NCBI GenBank assembly: GCA_013397695.1
Contig: VYZI01000012.1
Location: forward strand, 5,490,165-5,554,164
Direction: 5' to 3'
Length of the DNA: 64,000 nucleotides
Source: Centropus unirufus
Lineage: Eukaryota; Chordata; Aves; Cuculiformes; Centropidae
In this document: one piece after another, positions 21,701 to 35,104 of the stretch
Layout of the letters: each line of letters opens with the position of its first letter
How positions within the stretch are numbered: the first letter of the stretch is position 1
Translations under genes and position numbers: made by a program
Notes under the pieces: generated by a model
What the model saw: the letters and a program-made list of their open reading frames with translations, nothing else
Database searches by the model: none
What the model was told of the DNA's origin: nothing

Positions 21701-23000
21701 TGAGGAATGCACTAAATAAAATAACATTCGTGTACCCTTCTAAGCTTTTCTGGATATATTAATCTCAGAAGTACAATGAGGCATAATGAAATTGTTATTA
21801 AAATCTCTCTTTAAATGTGAGAAGGAATGTGTTATAGCTGCTCTATAGGGTCTGTGGAATACCTGTTATATGGTGAGCAGGTACTTCCTTTGATTCGAGA
21901 TACATGTTAAGTTCTACAGTAATCTTATGCAGAGGTTAAATGTAGTGTGCACCATGCTAAAATAACGAGATTTGCATATTTGGAAATACACTCACACAGT
22001 CCTTACCATTAATGTGTGGTATCTGTATCCTGATGACCATGAAGATTTCACAGTGCTGACCAAACCTCACTACCAAATTTTCCCATATGCACATGTGTAG
22101 CCATGGAAGGCCCTCCCCACAGGCTATTCCCTAGGTGAAAACTCTGCAAGTAGAAACAGCAGCACAAACTACAGGCACTTGTCATTCACACTGTGTACTT
22201 TAAGAAAAACTCTCTTCACCTTAATATGCTCAAATCTCTTCAATACCTGTGATGGGATCTATGCTTCTGCCATTAGCCCTCTTTGTGAAGGGGCAGGGTG
22301 CAATTATCTCCAAGAGCTTTTTAACCTCAAAAGAATTATTTCCTTGCTTTCCTGCTCACTCAGATATTTGCCTACTCACAGTCATAGGCTTTTATTTTTT
22401 GTAAATAAAAAAATTAAAAAAAGATGATGTAACATTAATGTCATTTGGCATAAGGCACAAGTCATAAGTCTATGATTTGCAAATAGATGAAAACAATAAC
22501 CACTCCTCCCATCCCACTAATGTGGCCTTGGGAGAGGGCACCTAACCCCTGCTCCTGGAAGGTAGCAGAGCTGAAACTGGGATATATGTTTTATTCACTG
22601 CTTTATGTGTATAGTATGGACGCTCGGAGAACTTTAGAGCTGTTGTCACGTGGTTTTTTTTTTTTTCTTCCTCCATGGCATATGGACAAGAAGGTTGTCT
22701 TGGTTATTTTCAATGATTTCAGAGTTGTTAGGGTGCGCTCTGGGTATTCATATACCTTTCAACTGGGAGGATTATTTTTTTTTGTAACCACAGGCTGCTG
22801 CAAAAGTAAATTCAATCCCGTTGCAGCTGGATCTTCAAAGTCAAATATCTTTAGAGAGCCTTTGCTGCTTCACTGAGATATTTGCAAAAAGACTTCTCAA
22901 ACCACTTTAAGGAAGAGCTAAGGAGAAGTCTAAACAGTGACCCAAGTGTATTTATTTACATTTTAATGTTCTAATGTGACTTGATGGCACAATATTTAAT
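18788..23000. other. AT-rich non-coding DNA
   Basis: No gene or repeat family is recognised. The longest open frame (22487-22876, 129 codons) spans a T13 run and a T9 run that create phenylalanine stretches, and has no motif, so it is likely chance. Confidence 0.45.
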
Positions 23001-23094
23001 AAGCAGCAGCAGCACTTTGAATTTCTTGGCCTGGGCCTGTTAGAACTGTGTATATTGGCCTATTATGCAGCGTAATGAAACAAAATGTAACCCA

Positions 23095-23110
23095 AGCTGA
23101 TGCATCAGCT
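23095..23110. promoter_or_regulatory. Perfect 16-bp palindrome, possible transcription-factor site
   Basis: AGCTGATGCATCAGCT is fully self-complementary. Its GCTGA...TCAGC half-sites resemble the flanks of Maf recognition elements (GCTGA(C)nTCAGC). It sits in a sequence-complex, moderately GC-rich stretch (22960-23220) that reads like a conserved non-coding element, but conservation cannot be judged here. Confidence 0.3.
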
Positions 23111-23360
23111 CAGATCTGTCACTCCTACTGGAGCTGGGGGAGGACAATGAATCATGATGCTTAGCAACTTTCATATTAAGAATGTGTTGCAGACATTACC
23201 CAATGCTCATCAAAAAATACTTTTATGAAAAATGTGGCTTAAGAAATTCGATCTGTTTGTAAGAGTCAGCAGCACAAATCAGAGTATCAGTGCCTCATGA
23301 AGAGTTTAGTGTGGATGGTTTTGGGATAAAGCAATTCTGGAATGACAGTGTAAATGTAAA

Positions 23361-23467
23361 GTTATTTATATATATACTTTATTTATATATATATAATATA
23401 TATATATAAATATATATATAGTATATATATATACTTTATTTATATATAGTTATTTATATATATACTA
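23361..23467. repeat. AT dinucleotide cluster
   Basis: About 107 bases consist almost wholly of (TA)n with interspersed TTTATT. The phrase ATATATACTTTATTTATATATA occurs twice and parts are mutually complementary. This is an expandable, slippage-prone simple repeat. Confidence 0.9.
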
Positions 23468-24069
23468 ACTATTTGTCCGTATTAGTTCTGTCTCATGACG
23501 ATAAGAAAGAATGTTTTCAAAATTGTCCAATTTTATCTCTTCTCTCCTAGAGGCACTAAGCATTATTTAATGTAGCAACTTGAGCTGTGTTCTTCCTCTT
23601 ACCTCCTTCTCATGCTTTCAGATAAAAGGAACGTAGCTGTCAAATGATGCCTGTAGGAGCTGAAAGACGATTAACATCCGGATCTGGTAAAGCACTTGGT
23701 ACTTTCTTTGTCGTTTATGATGTCAGCAATTTTGTGGACATCTGGCATCTTTTTCTGACTTGAACTCGGAACCTTGTACAATTGGGCTGCATTAGAGTAA
23801 TAGTCTTTTGAATTGAATGTGAAACAAAGAGTTCAGTAAGAAATGATGAGGCTAACTCTTTGGGCTGTCTTTAATCTCTTGCTTGGATTGTGTTTGATTT
23901 ATGAGAACTGGTCATCTGGCAACCTAACAAATCAGCACTGAATCTTTCAATTGTTACATCTAAGATGTATCAACACTCCAACGTATCTATGTTATGTGTT
24001 CTCACTAGAAACACGTTAATGAGTCAAGCTGAACTGTGCTCCCATTGAGGCGAATAAATATTTTTTTCA
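23468..24069. other. AT-rich non-coding DNA
   Basis: Nothing recognisable is seen between the AT cluster and the MIR-like relic. Confidence 0.4.
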
Positions 24070-24190
24070 GTCCCAGAGAGACTGGAGTCCGGGGAAAACT
24101 GTGGTCTTCCCATAGTCACATAGCCCACTAGTAGCAGGATAAGATACATGCTTTTTCCACATCTGACTATTAAAACTTCGGTGCTTAAGC
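24070..24190 (-). mobile_element. Possible MIR-type SINE relic
   Basis: In plus orientation the phrases AGTCACATAGC, CACTAGTAGCAGGAT and TCTGACTATTAAAACTTC, then GTGCTT, occur in this order. That matches the order of the reverse-complement MIR consensus (tcacacagctagtaagtggcagagccaggatt... tctgactcc...gtgctct). Identity is low and the middle is shortened, so this is a tentative call. Confidence 0.4.
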
Positions 24191-27100
24191 ATTAGTGGAA
24201 AATAGTGTTGTTTTCTGTGCAAAGTATAATAAATGCCATTTTTGTTACAAGATTACCAGAGTAGCCTTATGATTTATGTACTACATCTGGGAGCCAAGTT
24301 CTGGGAAGACTGAGGTTAAAAATAGGGCAGAAATAATGAAAAATTTGAAGTAATATGACCCTGGAAAATGTTATATAAAAATTCAATGAAAGATGATAAA
24401 ATGAATTTAGAATATTGTCAGATTTAATTTAATAAGCAGGAAAAAAAAGAACTTCTCAAAGACAAGGATCTCTCTTCTGCTCAATCATCTTTTCTCTTCA
24501 GGTTTTTGCATGTTGAAAGATGTCTTGTCCATACAGTGAGCTTACACTAATTGTGATAAATTTGACTTTGTGGTTAGGGTTGAGGCTACCAACCATCACC
24601 CTGATGCTCCACTTGGACTCAGGCTAGTTGGATGACACAACAATTGCATGTTGAATCAAAACACTCTGATAATGCACTAACAGAAGTTCACCAGCCTTCT
24701 TGGTGGCTTTTGTCAGTGTATTTCCTTGTGTTTGCACCTTATACAGTACTCCAATACCTGCTTTGGGGAAAAAGCCATAAGGCAGACAATTGGAGACAGA
24801 ACTGGGGATTCCCCATTTCAATTTATGTCGTTTTGACACGTTTCAAACTAACTTTGGGGTTTGGTCTGGGTTTTTTTTTGTTTCTTTTCAAACTCAGCTG
24901 TCTGGCATAGAAAGAGGAGAAAGAAATGAATACTGTAAAGAAAAGGGGGTTTGTTTATGTTTTTGCTTAGTATGGCAAAGGCAATAGTGTAACTGCTGTC
25001 TGAGGTAAATTGCCCTCTCATTCATTCATTGCTACTATAGGGCTGTAATTTGAATACGTATGCCAGTTTGAGTATCTGCTCTGAAACGAACAATTCTAGG
25101 ATGGTTCAAGACTTTATTCTTTTAATTATTTGCACAGTTTCTGTCCTGTGGCAATTGGCTCCATTAACCACCCTTAATTTCTTTCTATTTAGGATAGATT
25201 CCTATGTAGCTTTTTTTTCTGGTGCAGATCATTGTTTTTGTGAATTATGCAAGCAACAAAGAAAACACTGTTATGCTGGTAAAGGTATTTTTGATCTCCC
25301 TTGTTTAAGTTAAATTGAAAAAAAAAAAGACCAACAAAACAAGAAAAAAACCTCCTTCACCCTGTGTACTCCATTATGAATGCTAATGATTAAGAGTTAG
25401 AGTTAGCTGTGTGATAGGAATTATGGGGGAGACTGGTTAGCAGATGAGCTGGGGCACAGATTGTTGGAATTCTATCTTTCAGAGAAGTAAAGGAGTCATA
25501 AATGCAGCCAGTCAAGTGCTAGTAGAAAAACTATAAGGAAAACTCATAGCTGAGACAGTAAGAACTTGTGTTTTCTAAAATAACTGCCTTGTCTTTATCA
25601 AAGAAAATTTCTTCTGTTGTTTCTTTTCTGTTATGTTCAAGGGGTAGAAGGATCTCTGGGAGTCCAATAATCCTGTGCCAGTTTTCCTGAATATTGCACT
25701 GCTGTTCTAGTGCCTGTTCAATAAAGTCTGATTCTTCCCCAAAGTGATGGATTATTGCACATGTGCTGTTGATTTCTGGATATAGAACAGTCCTTGGCAG
25801 AAGCATTCAATATATTGCATATGTGCCCTGTGAGGGTATAGCATGTCTGCAGTCAGTCTAGAGTTTTTGCCAGGAAAAGGCTACCTCATGTCTGGAAACC
25901 TCAGACAAATTCCTTACAATTCATCCAGATGAGATTAGAAAGGGGTAAAAAAAGTAAACTCTTTGAAAAATAAGACTACAGGAGACCTGAAGATCTTACC
26001 TGTAACAACTCCTTGATGGAAAATGATGTCAGGTACACCAATGACATTCCTAATTAATGTTTCTTTAACTGGTTGTGAAAGACCTCCAGGAAACAGTTCT
26101 CTAGGTAGAACTCACCTGGGCAACTCTTGTATTTCACCATCCTTAATTTAGAAAATTTATTTCTTGAAGTAAAAACCTAACCACTTTTTTAAACTTGTTT
26201 TCATAGACCATTTTTTCCAGTGCTTGGTTGTTCTAATAGCTTGCTTTCTTCCTGGTCCCGATCTATCTGACCTGAAATCAGGCACACAGTACAGATTACA
26301 AAAAAAAAAGAAAGAGGGGAGGGGAATAAATCTAAACATCTGCATTCCTAATTTTAATTCTGTCTTCCAAAGGAGTTGCAGACTGACTGTCTACTGTGTT
26401 ACCTGCATTTAACAGCACACTCTTTACCATCATCAAGCCATCAGTGACAGTTTTTAAAGGCACTGAGATTTAAAGAGTGTTTTGTGCAGCCTTGTTTGAT
26501 ACAACTCTCCACTTTGGCAACATACTGATAACCCATATGCAGGTGTAATTTTGACTCTCTCATACTTTGACATAGACCAAACTTTCCTGGTTTGCATATG
26601 AGGACATTGTGGCAGAATTAAATGCCTTTAGCCAGAGATTTTTATTTTGTTACAGAAAGAAATTAGACTGGTTTGATATAATTTGTTTTGGACAAATCTA
26701 TGTTGGCTGCTCATAATCTTCTTGTTATATTCCAGGTGGTTACAAATGATTTGTTTGTTCCAGGATTTTTCCAGGAAACTGCAGTTAAGCTGCCTAGCCT
26801 ATAATTTTCTTGCTCCTCTATTTATCCTTTTCAATAATAAGCATTAACTCTATTTTTTTTCTGCTTTTCAATGGCCTTGCTTGTCCCCTATAAATTCTCA
26901 GAGATAACTGTTAATCATTGCTTTGACTTGTTCCTTAGGTAAAAAGGGATGGGTGATATTCCTAGGGTTACACCAGAAAAACATCTGACTCTATAGTCAA
27001 ATTATCTTCTTAATGGAAAAAAAAACAACAGCCCTGCTAAACCCTGACAACTGGCTCTATGTGAGTCCAGGCATCTTGCAATTTTTCTTTTAGGAATCCA

Positions 27101-30100
27101 GAAGTGGTATGTTATAACATAAGAAGTTGGAGAAAGAGCACAGTCTGCCCAATGAATAAACTGCCTTCTCCCTTTGTCTCCTGCAGATCATCTCATTGCT
27201 TTTAATAGCTTGCCTGGTATTTCAGTGGTTGCCATGGAAGCTAATAATTTATTATTGAGCTAAGTAATCATTGCTTTATAATAATAAATCCTGCAACATG
27301 CTGGCACATCTATCTGAAAATTTATGCACTAATTCCTCTCATATTGATCTTCCACCCTACTTGATCTTTTTGAATTTGTGAATTATGTTTTATCTCACCC
27401 CTTAACATTGAGTAAAACTACAGTAAAGCTTTTGTGCTGTAACCTCTTTTTTAATTCTGCTGTTAGGAAATCTCTCTGATCAGAGCAACACTGGGTGTAT
27501 ACCTCTTTGAATGCCTTGGAATCAATCCAGAAGTTGGAGTCGCTTTGAGTGTGCCCTGGTACTTACATTTTAATATTTTCATATTTGCCTTGCCTTTTTT
27601 TTTAAAAAAAAAGTAACAAAATGTGCTTTTATATATCTGCATAAATATTAAGTATTAATGGAAGTGGTGCATAAGGGCAATAATTTTCTTTTCAAAAACT
27701 TAAACAAAAATGTCAAATGGGAACTGTCCTTTCCCACATACTGACAGGAAGTGGGAGCTGATTTGGTTACTGAAGTGTTTTTGTGTTGCCTGCCTGTACT
27801 ATCTGGTGCCTCTTGTTTCTAGTCTAGATGCGAGCTCTTTAGCAATTATGCTTTTTGTTCTGAATTCATGTATTTCTTAGCTCATGGCTAGGATTGCCAG
27901 ATTGAGAGAGAACACAAATAAGAATAATCATATATAGAGCAGGAAATTGATGTTGCTGAAAATGGAATTATACATTATGTGCATATAACAGTATTAGTCT
28001 TTTCCAACAAAGTAATATTTTCAGGCAAGCTGGGCTGTTGATAAATGCAAGTTTCCCTACCTGGGATCTGAATTTCTTAGGTCGAAACTGAGAACCAACT
28101 TTTTTCTAGTAACTCCCCTAAGGAACATATGCAAAGCTTAGTGGTAGTGCAATTAATCAGTCTTGTTACATCATTTAATCCTTGCAAGTTTGATGTCTAT
28201 TGAATCATTGCAAAATCCCTGGGTAATTAAAAAAAAAAAAAGACAGCAAACGAAGTTTGCACTAGGTTTTTGTTTTGTTTCCAGAGTCAAATTGTCTGTC
28301 TGTTTATCAGCCCCAACTCCTCCTATTAGAATATTAAGTTTAAAATTGGAGCCTAGGTAAAAGCACAACATATCGGTTCTCATGACTGGGAACATGGTAC
28401 AGACCACTGCCAAGACAGTTTAACCTAATGTATTTGAACTGTTCTCATAAGGATGCCGAGATGCTTTTGAGGCATTTGTTCCTTATGTTCACTTATTTGA
28501 AGGTTAATCCTGATATAGGAGACATTGCACTTCACTACTTGGCTGGGTGTCAGTTCTGTGAAGGCACTGCAAGATTAGGCTAAAGTATTTGGTGGAGGAG
28601 GAAGCAAAAGCAGTTTAGTTCAAGTTCAGCAGATATAAATCTGAAAGTACTGTCATAAGAGAAATTAGGCCAGTGAACATAGGCTGTAGTTTTTCCTTTT
28701 CCTAAATGGATGGGTTTTTATACCTGTATGGAAGGAAAGGATTCTGATATGCATTTCTGGTTGAAGATCTACCCATTAGTTTCTCCTGAAGGTGTTTTAG
28801 GTGATTCTGCAGCTAAATATCATTAAACCTTCCCGAGTAATTTTTAATGCCACTTGATAGATAATTTAAGCAAACATTTTGAGTTAGGTGGTAGCATGTT
28901 GACAAGGAGCTTTTGAATTTCAGAATAGATATGAAAGTTACTTGCATTGAATCAAATTTATAAGCAGGCCTAAATACCAAACTTACTGTTGGGCAGTGAG
29001 CATAGGATGCTTTGCAAATGTCACTTCATTGCTCTTAAAAAGTTGTATTATTTTCTTCAGTTTTATTGAAAATATGATACTTCAAGGTAAAATCATATGT
29101 GGAGAGTGCTCTCATGACCACTTTTCCACACAAGTGCTGCACAGCATAGCCTCGTACTTCATGAGACTCATAGCCTAGTCAGGCAGCATACACCTTCCAC
29201 AACAATAAGCTGGGGTTTATTTTTACCAGAAATACTTTCTGGTATCTAATTGCTTATTAAAAAAACATGTCCCTGCGTTTGAATGATTTCACTTAACCCA
29301 GAAAGCAAGCTGATGTGCTTTTGGTTTGGCTGAGCTTCTTTGACACTTTACGATATGTCAATATTTTTTCAGTAGAAGGGGTCAGTTTTTAGGTTTTTAA
29401 GGCTGAGAATGGAGACTTGGGCAGGGCACTATTAATTTCAGCTGAAGCTGGAAGTGATGCTGAGATGTTGTTCTTCATTGGTAACTTTCCCCCTGGTGTA
29501 CAAGTTCATGGAGGCTTGTAGGTGTCATGCTCCTAGGTGTGTACAGAAATTTATAGGCACTGTTAAAGACACTGTTCAGCACCATTGTGGTAGTTCATGT
29601 CTCTGACCTATTGTTCTCTGCTTATGGCAGCTGAGCTGTAACATCACACTGAGGTTTAAACATCATTTGTATCATTGTTTAGAATTTTTTGGACTTGCTA
29701 ATTAACTAAATATTTATCTAACAAACTACCAGGCAAATACATCTGGGTCATAAGTAATGACCAAACTTATCAAATCTTTATTTACCTGCTGCTTTTGTAT
29801 GTGGTCCTGTCTTTTGGAAGTCAAAGAAGTCAGTTCTGGTAGTGTGAAGGTTGCCAGCCACAGGGGAGAAGTTGCTATTGGCCACTGTGAGAAGCTTTCT
29901 ATCTGATTTGATGCAGCTGCTATGAGCTTGTTCTACCTGCTGCTAAGATTGATGCTGAGGCTACAGGGCTCTGTTGGTCAGCCTCCAACCTGGGGCTAAC
30001 CTGGTTGAGCTCAAAACACAGGCAAAATGTCAAATGTGACTCCAAGCTCCCAGTGTGATTTATTTTATTTTTTCTGCTATGTCACTGAATGAATTTCTTT

Positions 30101-33100
30101 TTTAAGGCTATTTTGTTTTTGTGCTGTGTGTGCGAGAACTCTATCCTAACTGTTCCTTGTCACAAGTGACTCGAGAGCTGCTGTGCAGGGCCATCACTCT
30201 GCCTTTGTGTTGTGTCTGTGTTTACCTTGGTCATAGCTTTCTGTTTCCGTGCACAGCAAAAGGAGAGCTGGCATCACTGCTGCATCCCTTAAACTGCACA
30301 GGTATCTTACATCTTTTCAGCATGGTGCTTGGGTTTTTTAAGTCATTAGCACTTACTTTCTCCCAGTTTCATCTCTACTGACTACAAAGCATAGTTTACT
30401 GATGATACATTGTAATTTTACTGTTAATTTACTTGATTGGGAAACTGTTCCTGTGGTACTAATAAAAAATGCATGCAAGATAGCATATGTGCCGTGTAAG
30501 CTTATTTTATAAAGTTTGCTCAATTGAAAGAAAACCAATGCATTATCTTGCAATTAGTGTGGCTTGTATATGTACGTGGCTTCCTAATAAGTTCAGCAAC
30601 TTGACTTAACGTGCTTTTTGGACTTGGCATCAGGTTTTACTTTACTGTATCTTAAAAGTTTGGAGGAGTTTCCCTTCTGGTTCTTCTGACTCCTTGATAT
30701 ATAGACAAGATACCATATCGGGCTCTTTCAAGTCCTTCCACAGAAAACTCAGTGATGGTGGAGAATTATAAGCTGTCTTGAAAACACACTTTGTGCATTT
30801 TTTCAGCCTCCTACACAGCAGATAAGTGATATAGGAGCATTTAGGCACAACAGCAATATAAATATGAATGTTAGTGCAATGCAGATGTAAAATGTTTTTC
30901 CATTTCAGAGAATAAGCCTGTTCTATGAGATGGTTCCTAATTGGTAGTACTGATTAGCTTTCTTTTATTGTTATGATTTTCATGACAGGAGAAGCTCATG
31001 GAATAGGAAAATTAGTAGCTTGGGATCATGGGAAGAAGTGCTGTTGAAATGCGAGACTGTTGTTGGAGCTAGGCAGGCTCATTCTGCCATAATTACCCCA
31101 TTGACCCACCAATGAACTTTACATTTCAAAGAAACAATTTTAGAATGTTTCCTGGGGAACATTTTGCTGTTGATGTGTGAGCGTACAGTGCAAGATGCTA
31201 AAGATAGATCAAAACTTGTGGCCAACTATTAGCATAAAAATGAATGTTGCTGCGTAGCGCTGCTATACAGTCACTTTGTAGTGCGCCAGGACTTTAATAG
31301 GAGTACTTTGTGTCCTTCTGAACAACTCTTGTCCGTGGAGCTATGTGTTGCTTAAAAATATCCTTATTTCTGGATTTTTAATATACAGTCTTCAGTGATT
31401 ATGGAACCTGGGGGGCCTGATCCTGGTTAGTCCTACCCTTTTAAAGGAAATGGGACGCGAAGTTTGGCGGGTTTGAGTTTTTCTGTATTAATTGTGTAGC
31501 TGAAGACTTCTTTCTCCCATTCATTTTAACAGCATGGATTATATTGTCTTTGCTGTGCTTGATCCAGAACCATGCAGACAGAGAACTGTCCTGAATTAAC
31601 CTGCTTCTAAGGTGGACTCTTTGCTCACATCTGTGTGAGCCACTATAAACCAGGACTTGAAAACTTCATTGCTCAATGATTTTTCTAGCCTGCGCATTTC
31701 TTGTAAGGATGGGTTAAATATGCTAGAGCATGATTTTTTTTATTATCTACTTTTAATGGAATTTTTAATATTTCTGAACAGTAGATTTGCTGTGGCTACT
31801 CAGATTTCCATTTATAAGTTAGCAATGAAGTCTTTCAAAACACATTCCTAGCAAAAGAATAGTGCTGATAATTCAAAGATGAGTTATATTTGAATAATTT
31901 AATAAATCTTATTGTAATGTAATCTGAAATGGTCTAACACAGTGGTAGTTAATTAAATGGACAAAATTCTTAATATACTAATGACCTAATTCAGGAATTA
32001 ATTGCTAAGCCTTTGTCTTTGTAACAATTCAGATTTCTTCCTTCTTTTACATGGTTTTAATAAGGCATCTGTAGACATTCTTAATGACTATGGTGGTGTT
32101 TTTCTGTTGAACTAATTTGTAGAAGAGATTGTAAATACTGATACTGGTATTAGATTCCATTCCATGCAGCAGATGACAAGAGAAAGTGTTTCTGAATTAC
32201 TGAAAGTCCATTTTGGAAACAATTCTGAGCTTTTCTTTTTGTTAACCATATTTTCCTCCAAGTCTAAAAAATAATTTATTTGTACCAACTAATACTCTGC
32301 TTCTTCAGAAAATGCAGCTCTCGGCTACCTTGCGTGTCAATTCTTTGCCTTCATAATTAAAACACAAACTGGAGCCCTTTTTCTCAACACTTCCATCGTC
32401 TATTTCTCATTATGCTTCTTGATGAGATTTTTAGGCTTCACAGAACACTGTCTAGGCGGCTAATCCGATGCAGTACTAAGATCACAGCACTTCTTGTGTA
32501 ATTCTTATTAGGTTAATCAAGAAACTTACTGAAGCAGGAGGGTTTTTAAAGCCTGCCAAATTTGAAACCATAGATCAAAGTTCATAGCCCTCTGACCCTT
32601 TTGCCCTAACTTGCCTCAGCAACCTCTACATGAATGCCCTTATTGTGAATATGGCAATGTCCGAGAGCCTGTACATTTGCAATTGTTTAGGCTTAGGAGA
32701 GGCATTGTGTTATGACTGATGAAATGCATTTTCTTCTCTTTCTGAAGTGTAAAGGTTTTCACCTCCATTGCCTATACAAGTGCTCCGATGATCACAATAG
32801 CACTTAGGTGATCCTTGTTCCTGTCAGACTGTGCGCTCAGTTTTATGACAGAGTGTAATTAAATGGCACAGAAGCCAAGATTGGGAAAACAACATTGAAG
32901 AACAGGGGGAAAACTTAATTTCCATATGGGCAGCCAAGCAAGAACAACACCAGCATTGTGATCTGGAGTAGACAGTTTAAGCACCATTAAAGAGATGTCT
33001 ATTCTTTACGTTGTCTCTCTGCACCTCTTTGATTACCCTTCTTCATGGTCAAAACCCCTTCCTCAACCAAATGCCTTTTGCATGGCGTGACTTCTTTGGT

Positions 33101-34990
33101 GTTATTAATATAAAAGCAAGGATTATTTTGAATAATAACACTGAACTTGAATTCAGAATTGAAGTCAAATAATTTAATTAAATGAAGTTTGACCTAGAAG
33201 GGCTCAAGGAATTTTAATAAGGTTGCCTTAATAATGTTCTGATTTACAACTTCCTTTTCCAGGGGAAATTGCAAAAGTAAGATCACAGTAGGATTGAAGC
33301 TGTTGGGGAGGATGGGGTAGAAATGTTAATTATGCTTCCAAAGAGACCTGAAGTCCTTCGGGTAAATTAAATTGTGTTCATTAAAAAAAATAATTTTTTA
33401 AAAATCCTGAATTTGTTTAAATTACCAGCTATTTAAATACTCGAATGTAAAACTGACAACTTGGTCTTAGATGTGTATGTTAGTATATGTATGTGTATAT
33501 CCAGCTAATGTAATGCTGGATTATCACTCTTTCTGTGCCTGGCAAGTCTGCTTCCAGCAGCAGTAGGAATTTTGCTGTTTCGACGAGAGGTGGCTATGAG
33601 AGGAGTTACCAAGGTCTGTGTTTTTGCAATGTCAAAAGAACATGTTTAAAAGTTTGCAACTTACACAATGCAGAAATGAAAGGGGTGTGGGGCTGGGGAA
33701 ACATGGATTTGTTTTGTTTTTAATTTATGTCTCATTGAATAGAAAGCAAATGCTTAGAAATAACATAATGTTTATTTCAAGAGCAGTTAACTTGAATGTC
33801 AATGCCTTTATAATAGTAAAATGATCTGATATTTCTGTGAATGCATTTATACACTCTGCCAAGCAAAGATTTTGTGTGGTACCAGAAATTACAGGAGTTT
33901 ATTAAAATAAAGCAAGAAATGTTGTTCCAATTTTACTAATTAATGAACTGTCTCCATTGATTAAAGCAAGATGTTTGTTTACAAAGCAAAGCAAACAAAG
34001 CAGTTTGAGAAATTATAGTTATCCCCCTTGTTGCAGGAAAGCATTTGAAAGTCTGACAGGCAGTTGTTTACTTAACAGGAGTACTCTAATCTTCAAACCT
34101 ATAGAAAATCACTGTATAACCTGCCGGAAGTTCTCAAGATAAATACTCAATGGCATATTTTGGTACAATCAAGTTGCAGTCTGCTGCCTTTCAAACAGGA
34201 AAAGTAAAAGGCAGAAACAATAAAAAGGATGTTTTCGAGGCATCTAAATTTCTTCTGCCTAGCTTCATCTTGACTACAACTTTATTTTAAAATGAACCCT
34301 TTGTCTTGCTGAAGCCAAAGCAGTTTCCTCTTCCTGTGTATATAATAGAAGTGTCAACGTTGTTTAATTCTTAGATACTGAACATTAAGATGCATTATTA
34401 GATGAGGCAAAGTTTATTCTGGTGAAGTGCATTAACAAGAGAGCAGTGTGATGGAATGATACAAGCCCACACTGTGTCAGCTTGGAAAGGAGTGTATGTG
34501 TAGAAGAGAATATTGTCATCACTCAGCAAAATAATGCAGAGTATTGCTTTATTTATGGCCTGAAAAACTGACAGAGAGTTAATCTTTGTGTCAGTCAAGT
34601 CCTGATTTAAAGCTCCAGCTGCCAGTTTTCAAGGACTCAATTATGTTATGACCTTTTCGTCTTTACAGCATGCACAGTGCCCGGGCACCTCTTAATTATT
34701 TTTTCATATTCTTTTCTTGTCCTTTTTTCTTTAAATGGAAGTAGAGAGACAGGGAGGGGAAAATGTCTTTCTAAAAACTTTATTTTTTATTACATCACTA
34801 TCATTTTCACAGTTGTAATTTCATGGTGTTTCTTCCTGGCATGTTCTCACTTGCCTAGCCAATGGAGCCAAATGGAATACACCAATTTACCTCAGGAAAC
34901 TAAAAGACCTAATGGTCCTCTCTGGTTATCTACCCTTTCAGCTGGTGGGATATATGCTCTGCTTTCTGCCTGCTTAGTGCCCTGTAGATA
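24191..34990. other. Long AT-rich non-coding stretch
   Basis: No gene, RNA gene or clear repeat is recognised over about 10.8 kb. There are A-rich runs near 25318 and 26300, and many chance frames under 105 codons. A sequence-complex block at about 32430-32900 has several motif-like words (see findings). Confidence 0.45.
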
Positions 34991-35010
34991 AATTTGTACA
35001 GAATTTGTTT

Positions 35011-35104
35011 AGCTGTCAGAGTGATGGATGGGCAGTACAGTAAAGCCTGCTCAGCCAGAGCAAGTGGCTGCCTCTGCCATCCATCACTCTTCCTGCTGTC
35101 AGCT
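35011..35104. repeat. Long near-perfect inverted repeat able to form a hairpin
   Basis: AGAGTGATGGATGGGCAG (35018-35035) pairs with CTGCCATCCATCACTCT (35074-35090) over 17 base pairs with one bulged G. Inside the loop CAGCC and GGCTG can form a second stem. Outside it AGCTG (35011-35015) can pair with CAGCT (35100-35104) across an internal loop. The fold is about 94 nt. It could be a pre-miRNA-like structure, the remnant of a small inverted-repeat element, or a cruciform-capable sequence. I do not recognise a known miRNA in it. Confidence 0.65.

Noticed and set aside
21970..21977. ATTTGCAT octamer words here and at 38917-38924
   Set aside because: Eight-base words of this composition are expected several times in 64 kb of AT-rich DNA.
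22487..22876. 129-codon plus-strand frame
   Set aside because: It depends on poly-T runs giving phenylalanine stretches and has no domain.
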